13,230 nucleotides of DNA, from assembly GCA_015661985.1 (NCBI GenBank), contig DQVB01000171.1:1-13230 (forward strand), in the 5' to 3' direction. Below, piece by piece: positions 1 to 7,887 of the stretch. Each line of letters starts with the position of its first letter. The first letter of the stretch is position 1. This DNA is from Planctomycetota bacterium (lineage in GTDB: Bacteria > Planctomycetota > Planctomycetia > Pirellulales > Thermoguttaceae). Under the pieces are notes generated by a model. It was not told the origin of the DNA and ran no database searches. It saw nothing but the letters and a program-made list of their open reading frames with translations. The position numbers were made by a program, and so were the translations under genes.

Positions 1-177
1 CACGTGCAGCACCTCTTGGGCGAAGGTGTTGTGTTGGTACTATTGAGTCTGCCCCAGCGGCAGCGTGCGTGTCAAGCGCCGGCCGTGTTCGTCGTGCGTG
101 AAAGTGGTCTCCCGCCCCTTCGGGTCCCGGATCAGCGCCAGGTTGCCGTCCTGGTCGTGCTCGTAATAGCCAACAAG
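1..177 (-). pseudogene. RHS/YD-repeat protein fragment, broken by an in-frame stop
   Basis: Read on the minus strand, this stretch encodes two YD-type repeats: GYYEHDQDGNLALIRDPKGR, then a segment with TTFTHDEHGRRLTRTLPLGQ. This matches the usual RHS/YD cadence of Y-(E/x)-Y/H-D-x-x-G-N/R-L followed by D-P-x-G-R. The frame is closed upstream by TGA (178-180) and interrupted by TAG at 40-42, after which it stays open to the window edge (YQHNTFAQEVLHV). RHS proteins are large surface or secreted proteins, often polymorphic toxins. Fewer than 60 codons are visible, with no start codon, so this is either a decayed piece or the end of a broken gene extending beyond position 1. The stop at 40-42 could also be the natural end of a truncated copy. 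The repeat identity is fairly clear; pseudogene status is an inference because the left side is cut off. Confidence 0.6.
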
Positions 178-203
178 TCATAACTTCCGGACCTTTCGAC
201 CCG

Positions 204-308
204 GCGCGACCCCGGCGCTGTGGCCCACCCGTCGCTGTGGCCGGTCTCCGGACCGTGCCACCCAGCGCGACCCCGGCGCTGTGGCCGGTCTCCCGACCGT
301 GCCACCGA
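204..308. repeat. 44-bp-period tandem hairpin repeat
   Basis: A unit of about 44 bp is repeated. CTGTGGCCGGTCTCC occurs at 235 and, with one change at its end, at 279 (period 44). The preceding element GCGCGACCCCGGCGCTGTGG occurs at 204-223 and 265-284, with a degenerate start of another copy at 309. Each unit contains an imperfect inverted repeat, GGCCGGTC...GACCGTGCC, separated by about 3 nt with a one-base bulge, so it folds as a REP-like hairpin. It lies between the RHS fragment and putA and codes for nothing recognisable. It is most likely a dispersed intergenic repeat of the genome. Confidence 0.6.
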
Positions 309-666
309 GCGCGACCGAAGGTCTCCACTTTCTTTCTGGGATAAGCTCGTAGCCCCATCCCGGAGACGCGCACCGTTCGGCGTAAACGCTGGACCCCGTG
401 CGGCGCGCACGCCTACGGCTCGCGGCTAAACGACTCCCAGCTGCGGCGCAGCGTCGCGCCTGCGCTTGAGGAGGACATGGAGAAACTGGACCGGCGCTTT
501 GAGGCGGGCGAATACCACCGCCGCCGGCACCGCCGAGCCCGCGACTCACACCGCCGGCGGCGCCTTGCAAAAATGTCGCAATCGGTCCGGCCAAGTTGCG
601 CTGTAGTGCTAAGGGGGCCTGAAGTGGGGGCCGATTCGGCCGGGTGTCCGGAGGTCCCGCGGCCGC
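309..666. other. Non-coding stretch upstream of putA
   Basis: No convincing gene is visible. The putA frame is open upstream to an ATG at 477, but that extension is Arg-rich (for example HRRRHRRARDSHRRRRL) and does not look like any PutA N-terminus. I therefore treat it as leader DNA. The palindrome-like GCCTACGGCTCGCGGCTAA near 411-429 resembles short dyads common between genes in planctomycetes; that resemblance is from memory and was not tested. Confidence 0.4.
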
Positions 667-695
667 TGGAAAGGGCCGCTCCGTGGCGCTACAAT
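667..695 (+). promoter_or_regulatory. Candidate sigma70-type promoter of putA
   Basis: TGGAAA at 667-672 (4 of 6 matches to TTGACA) and TACAAT at 690-695 (5 of 6 matches to TATAAT) are separated by exactly 17 bp. Transcription would start near 702, about 20 nt before the chosen ATG at 723. It would also lie downstream of the alternative ATG at 477, which supports the shorter putA start. The prediction is by eye only. Confidence 0.35.
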
Positions 696-722
696 ACCGT
701 AAAGTCGCCGGAGGGGAGGGCC

Positions 723-3692
723 ATGGCCGATCAGGAGCGGGAAAGCACGGTAGCCCGACAGGCGGGCCGAGCCGGTGGCGACCTGGAAGCAGCCACACGA
801 CAGATCGGCGCCGAACTGCTGGCGCACTTGCGCCGCCAGCGACCCGGTCTACTGGCACGACGCTTCTGGTCCGATCGGCTGATGCGCTGGGCCATGCAGG
901 ATCCGGGTTTCAAGGTCCAGTTGTTTCGCTTTGTCGACGTCTTCCCCATGCTGGAAGGCGGCGACGAGATCCACGAGTACCTGGTGGAGTACCTCAGCCA
1001 GCGGGGCGTGCAGTTGCCCTGGGGTATGGGGTTGGGGCTGAAGGCCGGCGGGTTAGCCAAAGGTGCTTTGGCCCGCACGGTAGCGAGGCAGATCGAAGGT
1101 TTAGCCCGGCAGTTCATTGCGGGCGAGGACGCCTCTGCGGCCTTGCCCCAGCTTCACCAGCTGTGGCAGGAAGGGGTCGCCTTCACCGTCGATCTTCTGG
1201 GCGAAGCGTGTCTGAGTGACGCCGAGGCAGAACAGTACCGGGACCGCTACCTGGAATTGATCCGCACGCTCGCCCATGCCGTGCGCCGTTGGGAACGCAA
1301 TCCGCGGCTGGAAAGCGACCACCTGGGGGCGGTGCCGCGAGCCAACGTGTCGATCAAGATCAGTTCGCTGGCCGCGCGGGTCGACCCGATCGACTTGGAC
1401 CGCTGTATCCAGCAGCTGGTCGATGCCCTGCGGCCCCTGCTCGTGGAAGCCGCCCGCGCCGGCGTGCTGGTCAACTTCGACATGGAACAGTATGCCTTGA
1501 AAGATCTGACGCTGGCGCTGTTCGAGCGTTGTTGTGAGGAAGTGGAGTTCCCCGCCGGCTTGGCCCTGCAGGCCTACCTCCGCGGCGCAGAGGAGGACGC
1601 ACATCGCATCATCCGTTGGGCGCAGGGGACGGGACGCCAAGTGACTGTGCGGCTGATCAAGGGGGCGTACTGGGACCACGAGGTGATCCAGGCACGCCAG
1701 AAAGGATGGCCCGTACCGGTGTGGACGGGCAAGGCGGCCACGGACGCCTGTTTCGAAAGGATGGCCGAGCTATTGGTGGGAGCCGTGCCGCGCCGCTCCG
1801 ACGCCGGCGGCGTGAAACTGGCCGTCGGCTCCCACAACCTCCGCTCCATCGCCCGGGTGTTGGCCCTCGTGGACCGGCAAGGGCTGCCGGAATCGGCCAT
1901 CGAGGTGCAAATGTTGTTCGGCATGGCCGACGCCCTGAAGGCGGCCGTATTGGCCCGGGGGCTGCGCCTGCGCGAGTACGTACCGGTGGGACAGTTGATC
2001 CCGGGCATGGCCTACCTGGTGCGACGTCTGTTGGAGAACACATCCAACCAATCGTGGCTGCGCGCCGGGTTGGCCGAAGGGGCGTCGGACGAAGCCCTCC
2101 TGGCTTCGCCCCACGACGCCGCTGGACACCAGCCCCCGGAGGGCGCGGGAAGGGAGCACGAGGGCTTGGCTCCGGTGTTCGACCGTTTGGACGGCGGCCG
2201 GCCGTTTATGAACGAACCGCCCCGGGACTTCTCGCGAGCCGACCAGCGCGATCGTTTCCGGCAAACGATCGCAACAGTCCGCTTGCCGCCGCGGGCCGAC
2301 GAAGTGACGCCGCGCAAGGCGGAGGAGGTGGTCGAGCGAGCGGCCTCGGCGGCGGCAGCGTGGCGCGACCGGGACCCCCTGGACCGTGCCCGCCTGATCG
2401 TTGAAGCGGCCCGGCGCATGCAAGCGTGCCGGGATGAACTGGCCGGACTCGTGATCCGGGAAGCTGGCAAGACGTGGCGTGAAGCCGACGCCGACGTCTG
2501 TGAAGCCATTGACTTTTGCCACTTCTACGCTCGGCACGCGGTCCGCCTACTCCAGCCCCAGACGCTGGGCCACTTCGTGGGCGAATCGAACCAGCTGGTG
2601 TACGAGCCGCGGGGTGTGGCGGTGATCATCAGCCCCTGGAACTTCCCGCTGGCCATCTGCGCAGGCATGACCACCGCGGCCCTGGTGACCGGCAACGTGG
2701 CGGTGGTCAAACCGGCCGGCCCCACCGTGGGGATCGCCCAGCGCATGTGCCGGATCCTCTGGGAAGCGGGCGTGTCGGAGGATGTCGTGCGGCTGGTGGT
2801 CGGCCCCGGCCGTTCGGTCGGCGCCGCTTTGGTACGTGACCCACGTGTGGCCCTGGTCGCCTTCACCGGTTCCAAGGAGGTGGGATTGGAGATCATCGAA
2901 GCGGCCAGCCGATCCGCGCAGAAAGCGGGACTGGTCAAGAAGGTCGTTTGCGAAATGGGCGGCAAGAACGCCATCATTGTTGACGAATCGGCAGACCTGG
3001 ACCAGGCCGTGCCGGGCGTGCGCGATTCGGCCTTCGGCTATAGCGGCCAGAAGTGTTCGGCCTGCAGCCGGGTTATCGTCCTGGACCGGGTGTTCGACGT
3101 CTTCCTGCGGCGGTTGATCGAGGCCACCCGGAGCCTGGCCATCGGCGACCCCATGGACCCGGGCACCGACGTGGGGCCGGTGATCCATGAGGCGGCGGCC
3201 GAAAAGATCTGGCATTACATTCGGATCGGCAAAGAGGAAGGCCGCCTCGAGCTGGCTTGCCCAGTGCCCCCGGGGATCGAGGCCCGCGTGGGCAAGCCCT
3301 TCGTCGGGCCCCACATCTTCTCGGGCATCCAACCCCTTCACCGGCTGGCCAACGAGGAGATCTTCGGACCCGTGCTTTCCGTGATGCGCGCCGAGGATTT
3401 CCGGCAGGCGCTCGACTGGGCCAACGCTTCGTCCTTCAAACTGACCGGCGGGATCTATAGCCGGAAGCCGTCCCACCTGGAGCAAGCCCGGCGGCACTTC
3501 CGCGTTGGCAATCTGTACCTGAACCGAGGCATCACGGGGGCGCTGGTGGGCCGCCAGCCCTTCGGGGGCTTGGGGCTGTCGGGAACCGGAACCAAGGCCG
3601 GCGGCGCTGACTATTTGCTCCATTTCGTGGCGCCCCGCACGATCACCGAGAACACCACGCGCCACGGGTTCGCCCCCGGCCTGGAAAGCTGA
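723..3692 (+). CDS. putA: Bifunctional proline dehydrogenase / L-glutamate gamma-semialdehyde dehydrogenase PutA
   Basis: This 989-residue enzyme catalyses both steps of proline catabolism: FAD-dependent oxidation of proline to P5C, then NAD-dependent oxidation of glutamate semialdehyde to glutamate, with channelling between the two sites. The N-terminal arm and PRODH barrel occupy roughly residues 30-460, with NVSIKISSL (208-216), KGAYWDHE (313-320) and EYVPVGQLIPGMAYLVRRLL (from 418), the FAD and substrate-site signature. The ALDH domain follows from about 500, with SPWNFP (W639), FTGSKEVG (714), general-base Glu744 in EMGGKN, catalytic Cys778 in GQKCSACSR, and NEEIFGP (877). The end, FGGLGLSGTGTKAGG...PRTITENTTRHGFAP, is typical of PutA. 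Length and the lack of an N-terminal ribbon-helix-helix fit the short, non-DNA-binding PutA class. The start at 723 is preferred because GGAGGGGAGGG lies just upstream and the 477 extension is not PutA-like. No partner gene is adjacent. Function is certain; the exact start is fairly sure. Confidence 0.96.
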   Translation: MADQERESTVARQAGRAGGDLEAATRQIGAELLAHLRRQRPGLLARRFWSDRLMRWAMQDPGFKVQLFRFVDVFPMLEGGDEIHEYLVEYLSQRGVQLPWGMGLGLKAGGLAKGALARTVARQIEGLARQFIAGEDASAALPQLHQLWQEGVAFTVDLLGEACLSDAEAEQYRDRYLELIRTLAHAVRRWERNPRLESDHLGAVPRANVSIKISSLAARVDPIDLDRCIQQLVDALRPLLVEAARAGVLVNFDMEQYALKDLTLALFERCCEEVEFPAGLALQAYLRGAEEDAHRIIRWAQGTGRQVTVRLIKGAYWDHEVIQARQKGWPVPVWTGKAATDACFERMAELLVGAVPRRSDAGGVKLAVGSHNLRSIARVLALVDRQGLPESAIEVQMLFGMADALKAAVLARGLRLREYVPVGQLIPGMAYLVRRLLENTSNQSWLRAGLAEGASDEALLASPHDAAGHQPPEGAGREHEGLAPVFDRLDGGRPFMNEPPRDFSRADQRDRFRQTIATVRLPPRADEVTPRKAEEVVERAASAAAAWRDRDPLDRARLIVEAARRMQACRDELAGLVIREAGKTWREADADVCEAIDFCHFYARHAVRLLQPQTLGHFVGESNQLVYEPRGVAVIISPWNFPLAICAGMTTAALVTGNVAVVKPAGPTVGIAQRMCRILWEAGVSEDVVRLVVGPGRSVGAALVRDPRVALVAFTGSKEVGLEIIEAASRSAQKAGLVKKVVCEMGGKNAIIVDESADLDQAVPGVRDSAFGYSGQKCSACSRVIVLDRVFDVFLRRLIEATRSLAIGDPMDPGTDVGPVIHEAAAEKIWHYIRIGKEEGRLELACPVPPGIEARVGKPFVGPHIFSGIQPLHRLANEEIFGPVLSVMRAEDFRQALDWANASSFKLTGGIYSRKPSHLEQARRHFRVGNLYLNRGITGALVGRQPFGGLGLSGTGTKAGGADYLLHFVAPRTITENTTRHGFAPGLES

Positions 3693-4178
3693 ACGCGACC
3701 GACACGCCGCCCTTTTCCCACCGCCCTTTCACACGGGGTACCAGAGACGATTTGGTTGGGGGCCATTGAGCTGGCGACGGTGGGGCGTTGCCAGCGCAGA
3801 GCCGTGGCGTCTGGGTGGATGGCCACCGGCCCCGCATGTCTTCCCCCCCCGCGACGGCGCACCGATCAGGGGCATGAGCAACCGCTCTGTGCCCGCGTTC
3901 GTGGGGGTGACTGACAGGTGTACCGCAGCGTTGCAAACGGCCAGCGCAGCACGGACATTCCTGTGCATCACAAGTGCGACAAAACGCGCAACGAACAGGA
4001 GATCGTAGAGGTCACAAGATGTCGGTTTTGCCGCACGAGCCGCGGTCGCCGGTCCACCCGGTGACTGACGGGCAAGAATGGCCGCCCTACGTTTCCCTTC
4101 TGCAACGTTGGGGACTCTTTCCCTTTTGGGACAGGCCGAAGGGACTGGATCGATGGCGGAGATCCTCAACGCACTCTG
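3693..4178. other. Gene-free stretch between convergent putA and the DUF4838 gene
   Basis: The two flanking genes converge here. Open frames exist on both strands, but none has a recognisable protein or a good ribosome-binding site. No RNA gene or clear terminator hairpin with a T-tract was seen after either gene. A run of eight C lies at 3843-3850. The stretch may be an eroded gene or a dispersed repeat. Confidence 0.5.
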
Positions 4179-6839
4179 CTACAACGCGCCTGCCGGCAGG
4201 AGCAGCTCGGCGGGGTGGCGGGCCAGGAACGGCGGGATGTCGTAGAGTTCGATGACACAGCGCAGGCTGTTGAGGCGAAGGCTCCAAATCTGGCCGTCTT
4301 TGCCGGCCGGAACGGAGACGGACGTCTGTTCGGCCGGCAGCACGGTGTGGGCGGCCATGGCCGATCGGTCGCCGTATTCGGCCACGTCGCGCTCGACGAT
4401 CACCGAAATCTGATCGCCGGCCAACAGTGTGTCTTTGAGCACGGTCGTGCCGTCGGCCGCGCGCAGTTCGATCGTGGTGGTCGGGTCGCCGCCGCTGACG
4501 ATGCCGATCACGAAATGCTTTGTGCCGCGCGGCACGTAGACGTAGAGCGGCTGGTTCGGACGCGGCAGCCACAGGCGGAGCGGCACGTGCTTCGGCCGGC
4601 GCCGGTCGGACCGGCCGGCCCAGACCGACAAGGGCCGGTCGCCGAAATCGACCTGGGCCGCTCGCCAGTAACCGGTGCCGGGCTCAAAGGCGTAGACGCC
4701 ATCCTCAGGCAGCGTGACTTCGACGCTCGCCGGCTGCTCTTTCGGCGCCTCGATATCGCCTTCGTTCACCACCTCGTTCGAGCCGGCCCGGCGGAGCGTC
4801 CAGTGTCCTTTGATGGTGTGGCCACGTCCAAACGGGGTGTAGCGCACAGCGAGGCGTTCGCCGCGCCGGCCGGCGAAATAGTGCACACCCGACTCGACGA
4901 ACAACGGCGATCGCGGCACATCGCCCCAAGCTTTGACCGCCGCCGGGTCGCGCTCGGCCACGCGCACCAGCTCGCCCGTAAACCGCCGGCCTTCGATCTC
5001 CACCGCACGCAGCTCCGCAAGGTTCTGGAGATCACCTCGAAAGTCCTTTGCCACCTCGTCGGCCGTCGGCACATCGGTCCGCTCGTCGCGCCACCGCTCG
5101 GCGGTCTGCCAGTCGAAGTCGTCGATCTTCTTGAGCGACGCAAACCGGCGATCGAACCAACTGCTCCGCAGCATCGGGAAGGCGTGGATCAAGCCGGTAT
5201 CCATGATGCGCCGCGAGTAGACGATCACCTGTCGTGCGCGATCGATCACCTCGTCGGCGGGCCGAGCCAGCTTGCCCCACTGGTTGCGGCGTGCAGCGCG
5301 GTCGTAGTCGGTCCAGAGTCGCAGCCAGTGCAAGTACATGGCGACGCGGTCGAGCCGGGCGTGCACCTCAGGCGACGGCTCGGCATCGTAAGCGGTGCGA
5401 AGATCAAGGAGTGCCAACTTGAGGTTCCGGCGCGAGAACCGTTCGCCACGGCCCCAGCGCATCAACAGCCGGCGCATCGACTCGGCGCCACGGCCGAACG
5501 CATGCGTGCAGAAATCGTCGATCAGTTGTTCGGGCTTCAGCGTCGGGTCCCACATCAGTTGTGCGGCCAGCCAGTAGCCGAGCCCGTTGGGGCCCCAGTT
5601 GCACGATGATTCCGCATCGTAGGTGCTCAAGCCGAGCTTGTGGTAGTGGCGGATCGAGCGGCCGAGTTCGAGCGGCCGGCCGGCCTTCGCCGCGCCGGGC
5701 AAGTCCCAATCCCATGGGTAGACACTGAAATAGTCGTAGACGCCGACACATGCCCCCAGCCGCCGAAACGCCTCCACCTGCTCATCAAACGACAGCTTCG
5801 TGTAACGGAATCCGGTCGTGACCTGCACGTAGACCCCCGGCTGGATCTTGAACCGCGGCGGGTCGGCGTGGTAGGCGTACGCATAGAGTCCAACCCACTT
5901 GTCTGGGAATGCAGCCCGCACCGCCTCGGCCACACGGTTGGCCAGGAAGAACACACGATCGCTCACCGACCCGAGCCTTTGGCACTGCGTACATTCACAG
6001 TACCCGCCACCGTCGTTCGGCTCGATCGAGGCCATGCTGCGGTCCGGCTCGCGCCGGAACAGATCGACCACCTTCTCGATCACCTGCTGCTCGACGTCGG
6101 GGTTGCTCGTGCAAAGCTGCGTCGGCTGCCGTTTGCCGTCGACCAAGGCGAACCAATCGGGGTGCTCTTTGAAGAGCCGCCGCGGTATGTAGCGTTCATA
6201 GGCATGGCCGCAGTCGACTCGGAAGTGGCCGAGCTGGCGGTTGTGACGCAGCCAGGCGTGGTAGTCGTCGGCCAGCTTCTTGGTCCGTGCGCCCCAGCCG
6301 TACCAGATGCGGCGATAGGCAAACGCAGGGCGCTCTCGCACGTGCAGCGACACGCTCAAGGTCGGCCGCTGCGGCACGACCGTCCAAACCGGATCGGGAA
6401 AGTACCACCGGCAGCCCACTTCGTGCAGCAACCGGAACACGGCATGCTGCACCGCCAGCTCGTTGTTACCCACCAGCCATAGGCGCTGCCGTCGGCTGGC
6501 AACGACGAATCCTTCCGGACCGAGCTCCGCCAGCCGTTTGCGTGCGGCAAGTTGCGGCAACTCATCCGCGACGGCCAGCACAATCGCCGGCCGGTTGAGC
6601 TGCTTCGCGTCCGCGCGCTGGACCGGCACATCGGCATCGGTTACGCGCCTCAGCCAATCGGCCAGCTCGCCTGCCAGTGTGAGCCGCTCGTCGCCTGCAC
6701 GGTCAGGCACGGCAATGACGCACTCGGCACGGCCCGATCGGCTGATCGCAAACGGCTCCTGAGCACACGCCCCAGGCCCAGTCGCGATCCAGCAAAGCAA
6801 TGACCAGATGACTACCAATGCGAGTCTTCCTCCGAACAT
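4179..6839 (-). CDS. Exported DUF4838 protein, putative glycan-active enzyme
   Basis: This 886-residue protein begins with a signal peptide (MFGGRLALVVIWSLLCWIAT, likely cleavage after ACA at 26). Residues about 27-170 resemble the N-terminal domain of alpha-glucuronidase-like proteins, ending EVGCRWYFPD...VVPQRPTLSV. The DUF4838 core follows, with the family hallmarks KEHPDWFALVDGKRQPTQLC and EPNDGGGYCECTQC (Glu273, Asp276, Cys281, Cys283, Cys286). From about 640 there is a beta-rich tail ending ELYDIPPFLARHPAELLLP, a pattern I associate with DUF4838 proteins. The family is thought to adopt a glycosidase-like barrel, but its substrate is not established to my knowledge, so glycan action is an inference. 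The start at 6839 is chosen over an in-frame ATG at 6911 because it begins the signal peptide and has GGAG 9 nt upstream. The gene stands alone and converges on putA. A palindrome, CCTGCCGGCAGG (4189-4200), lies in its last codons. Confidence 0.85.
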   Translation of the reverse strand: MFGGRLALVVIWSLLCWIATGPGACAQEPFAISRSGRAECVIAVPDRAGDERLTLAGELADWLRRVTDADVPVQRADAKQLNRPAIVLAVADELPQLAARKRLAELGPEGFVVASRRQRLWLVGNNELAVQHAVFRLLHEVGCRWYFPDPVWTVVPQRPTLSVSLHVRERPAFAYRRIWYGWGARTKKLADDYHAWLRHNRQLGHFRVDCGHAYERYIPRRLFKEHPDWFALVDGKRQPTQLCTSNPDVEQQVIEKVVDLFRREPDRSMASIEPNDGGGYCECTQCQRLGSVSDRVFFLANRVAEAVRAAFPDKWVGLYAYAYHADPPRFKIQPGVYVQVTTGFRYTKLSFDEQVEAFRRLGACVGVYDYFSVYPWDWDLPGAAKAGRPLELGRSIRHYHKLGLSTYDAESSCNWGPNGLGYWLAAQLMWDPTLKPEQLIDDFCTHAFGRGAESMRRLLMRWGRGERFSRRNLKLALLDLRTAYDAEPSPEVHARLDRVAMYLHWLRLWTDYDRAARRNQWGKLARPADEVIDRARQVIVYSRRIMDTGLIHAFPMLRSSWFDRRFASLKKIDDFDWQTAERWRDERTDVPTADEVAKDFRGDLQNLAELRAVEIEGRRFTGELVRVAERDPAAVKAWGDVPRSPLFVESGVHYFAGRRGERLAVRYTPFGRGHTIKGHWTLRRAGSNEVVNEGDIEAPKEQPASVEVTLPEDGVYAFEPGTGYWRAAQVDFGDRPLSVWAGRSDRRRPKHVPLRLWLPRPNQPLYVYVPRGTKHFVIGIVSGGDPTTTIELRAADGTTVLKDTLLAGDQISVIVERDVAEYGDRSAMAAHTVLPAEQTSVSVPAGKDGQIWSLRLNSLRCVIELYDIPPFLARHPAELLLPAGAL

Positions 6840-6936
6840 GGTTTCCAACTCCGTAAGCGGGGTGCCAGATAGAACGGATCCGTCTGCTATGCTCGATTCC
6901 TCTACCCCCATTCCGCTGCCCTTTCCCGGTGAGTCA

Positions 6937-6965
6937 GTTATAAACGCAACCAGCGCCCTTTTGAA
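6937..6965 (-). promoter_or_regulatory. Candidate sigma70-type promoter of the DUF4838 gene
   Basis: On the minus strand, TTCAAA (6965-6960, 4 of 6 matches) and TATAAC (6942-6937, 5 of 6 matches) are separated by 17 bp. The start site would fall near 6930, giving a leader of about 90 nt before the ATG at 6839. This transcript would include the alternative ATG at 6911. Judged by eye only. Confidence 0.35.
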
Positions 6966-7138
6966 GTGCGGCGATCCTCTGCTGCCTTGGGGTCAACAAT
7001 CGCTGTGACCGCCGAGCAGCCAGCGATTGAGTTTGGCCGCGGAACGCCGACGACAAGTCGAGGATCGTTCGGCGATCCAAGCCCGCCGGGGATCGTGCGC
7101 GCAGGTCGAAGTTCACCCGCACGTCGCGGAATGTGTTG

Positions 7139-7303
7139 TCATCCACGGCCGGGAGGGGATGCGTATTGAGGCAGCAGGCCGGAGAAGTAGATCGGGCCGT
7201 CACAGAAGGGAACTCTGCCCGGCCCTTTGCCGCCGAGCAGTTCGTACATCGGCGGCTTGAGCACCTTGCCGGCCAGGTCCCCCCCTGCCATTCCCACGCG
7301 CAT
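7139..7303 (-). pseudogene. Unrecognised 54-codon ORF, possibly a decayed gene
   Basis: A minus-strand ORF starts with ATG at 7303 behind AGAGG (5-nt spacing) and an in-frame TAA. It reads MRVGMAGGDLAGKVLKPPMY, then a segment ELLGGKGPGRVPFCDGPIYF, and ends with TGA at 7141-7139. The same frame stays open beyond the stop (GGLGSPNDPRLVVGVPRPN and so on) until a stop near 6935. The residue composition looks more protein-like than the other shadow frames of this region, which suggests a gene broken by a stop. I do not recognise the family. Chance remains a strong alternative, since GC-rich DNA often has such frames. Confidence 0.22.
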
Positions 7304-7411
7304 CGCCGCCTCTTATACCCGATCTGCCCTCGTAACCCGACACGCCGCAGCAAGCGGAGATCCAACACCGGGACAAGGCAAGCAGTTCGCTCGGCCCGGG
7401 GCGCTGCCTTC

Positions 7412-7490
7412 GAGCGAGGAAAAACGGAGCTTCGCTCAAGGGGCGCGCCCAAGCACGAGCTTGGGTACGAGAGCGAGCCGGAGCTTCGGC
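7412..7490. repeat. Cluster of three short inverted repeats
   Basis: Three dyads lie in a row. GAGCGA (7412-7417) pairs with TCGCTC (7432-7437). CCCAAGC-ACGA-GCTTGGG (7448-7465) has a perfect 7-bp stem. GCCGGAGCTTCGGC (7477-7490) has stem arms GCCG/CGGC. The middle element resembles the CCCAAGCT...AGCTTGGG hairpins scattered between genes in planctomycetes and some other bacteria, a comparison made from memory. No T-tract follows any of them, so they are unlikely to be terminators. Confidence 0.5.
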
Positions 7491-7706
7491 ATGAGGACAA
7501 AGTTTTTCAGAAAGTGTGGTATCCACCAGTTCGAGTGGGTTCTGGCAGGGTCAAAGGCGTGCCTGTTGACCTGGAGGAGTTTTGCAGCTAACGTGGATCC
7601 AGGCCGCCACTCACAAGCAAAAAAATGCGCGGCGAGGCGCGTACATGCGCAAGCAGCAAGACCCCAGGGAGGCTGCGCCTCGGACCAACTGTCGCATGTG
7701 AGGCGG

Positions 7707-7724
7707 TGTACGGCAACCTGTACA
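7707..7724. promoter_or_regulatory. Dyad TGTAC-N8-GTACA upstream of the NHL gene
   Basis: A perfect 5-bp inverted repeat with an 8-bp spacer lies about 165 bp before the NHL start codon, and 4 bp upstream of TTGACT (7729-7734), a fair -35 hexamer. Size and symmetry fit a dimeric repressor or activator site. No good -10 is found 16-18 bp downstream of TTGACT, because TATGAG at 7756 is 21 bp away. The promoter itself is therefore not supported. Confidence 0.3.
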
Positions 7725-7887
7725 AAACTTGACTCAAATGCAACAACTTTGCCCCTATGAGTAACCGAAAGTGCCCCAAAGCGCCCCGTGAACGCTTGCC
7801 AATCGCGGAGGGCGGCGGTTGCACTGGCCCGTACCGGTTTTCGCGACGCAGTGAGCGGGGCGCGGTTTGGCCGAGGGAGGAGCGGAA

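Noticed and set aside
2547..3665. 372-codon minus-strand ORF opposite putA
   Set aside because: It lies wholly antisense to the ALDH domain of PutA and shows no domain of its own.
3693..4178. Minus-strand 146-codon ORF and plus-strand 80- to 93-codon ORFs between putA and the DUF4838 gene
   Set aside because: None has a recognisable motif or good ribosome-binding site, and they overlap one another on both strands.
4215..5609. 464-codon plus-strand ORF opposite the DUF4838 gene
   Set aside because: It is the mirror frame of a well-supported gene; the product is low-complexity and unrecognised.
7729..7761. Promoter TTGACT ... TATGAG for the NHL gene
   Set aside because: The 21-bp spacing is too long for a sigma70-type promoter and no better -10 is present; only the adjacent dyad is reported.
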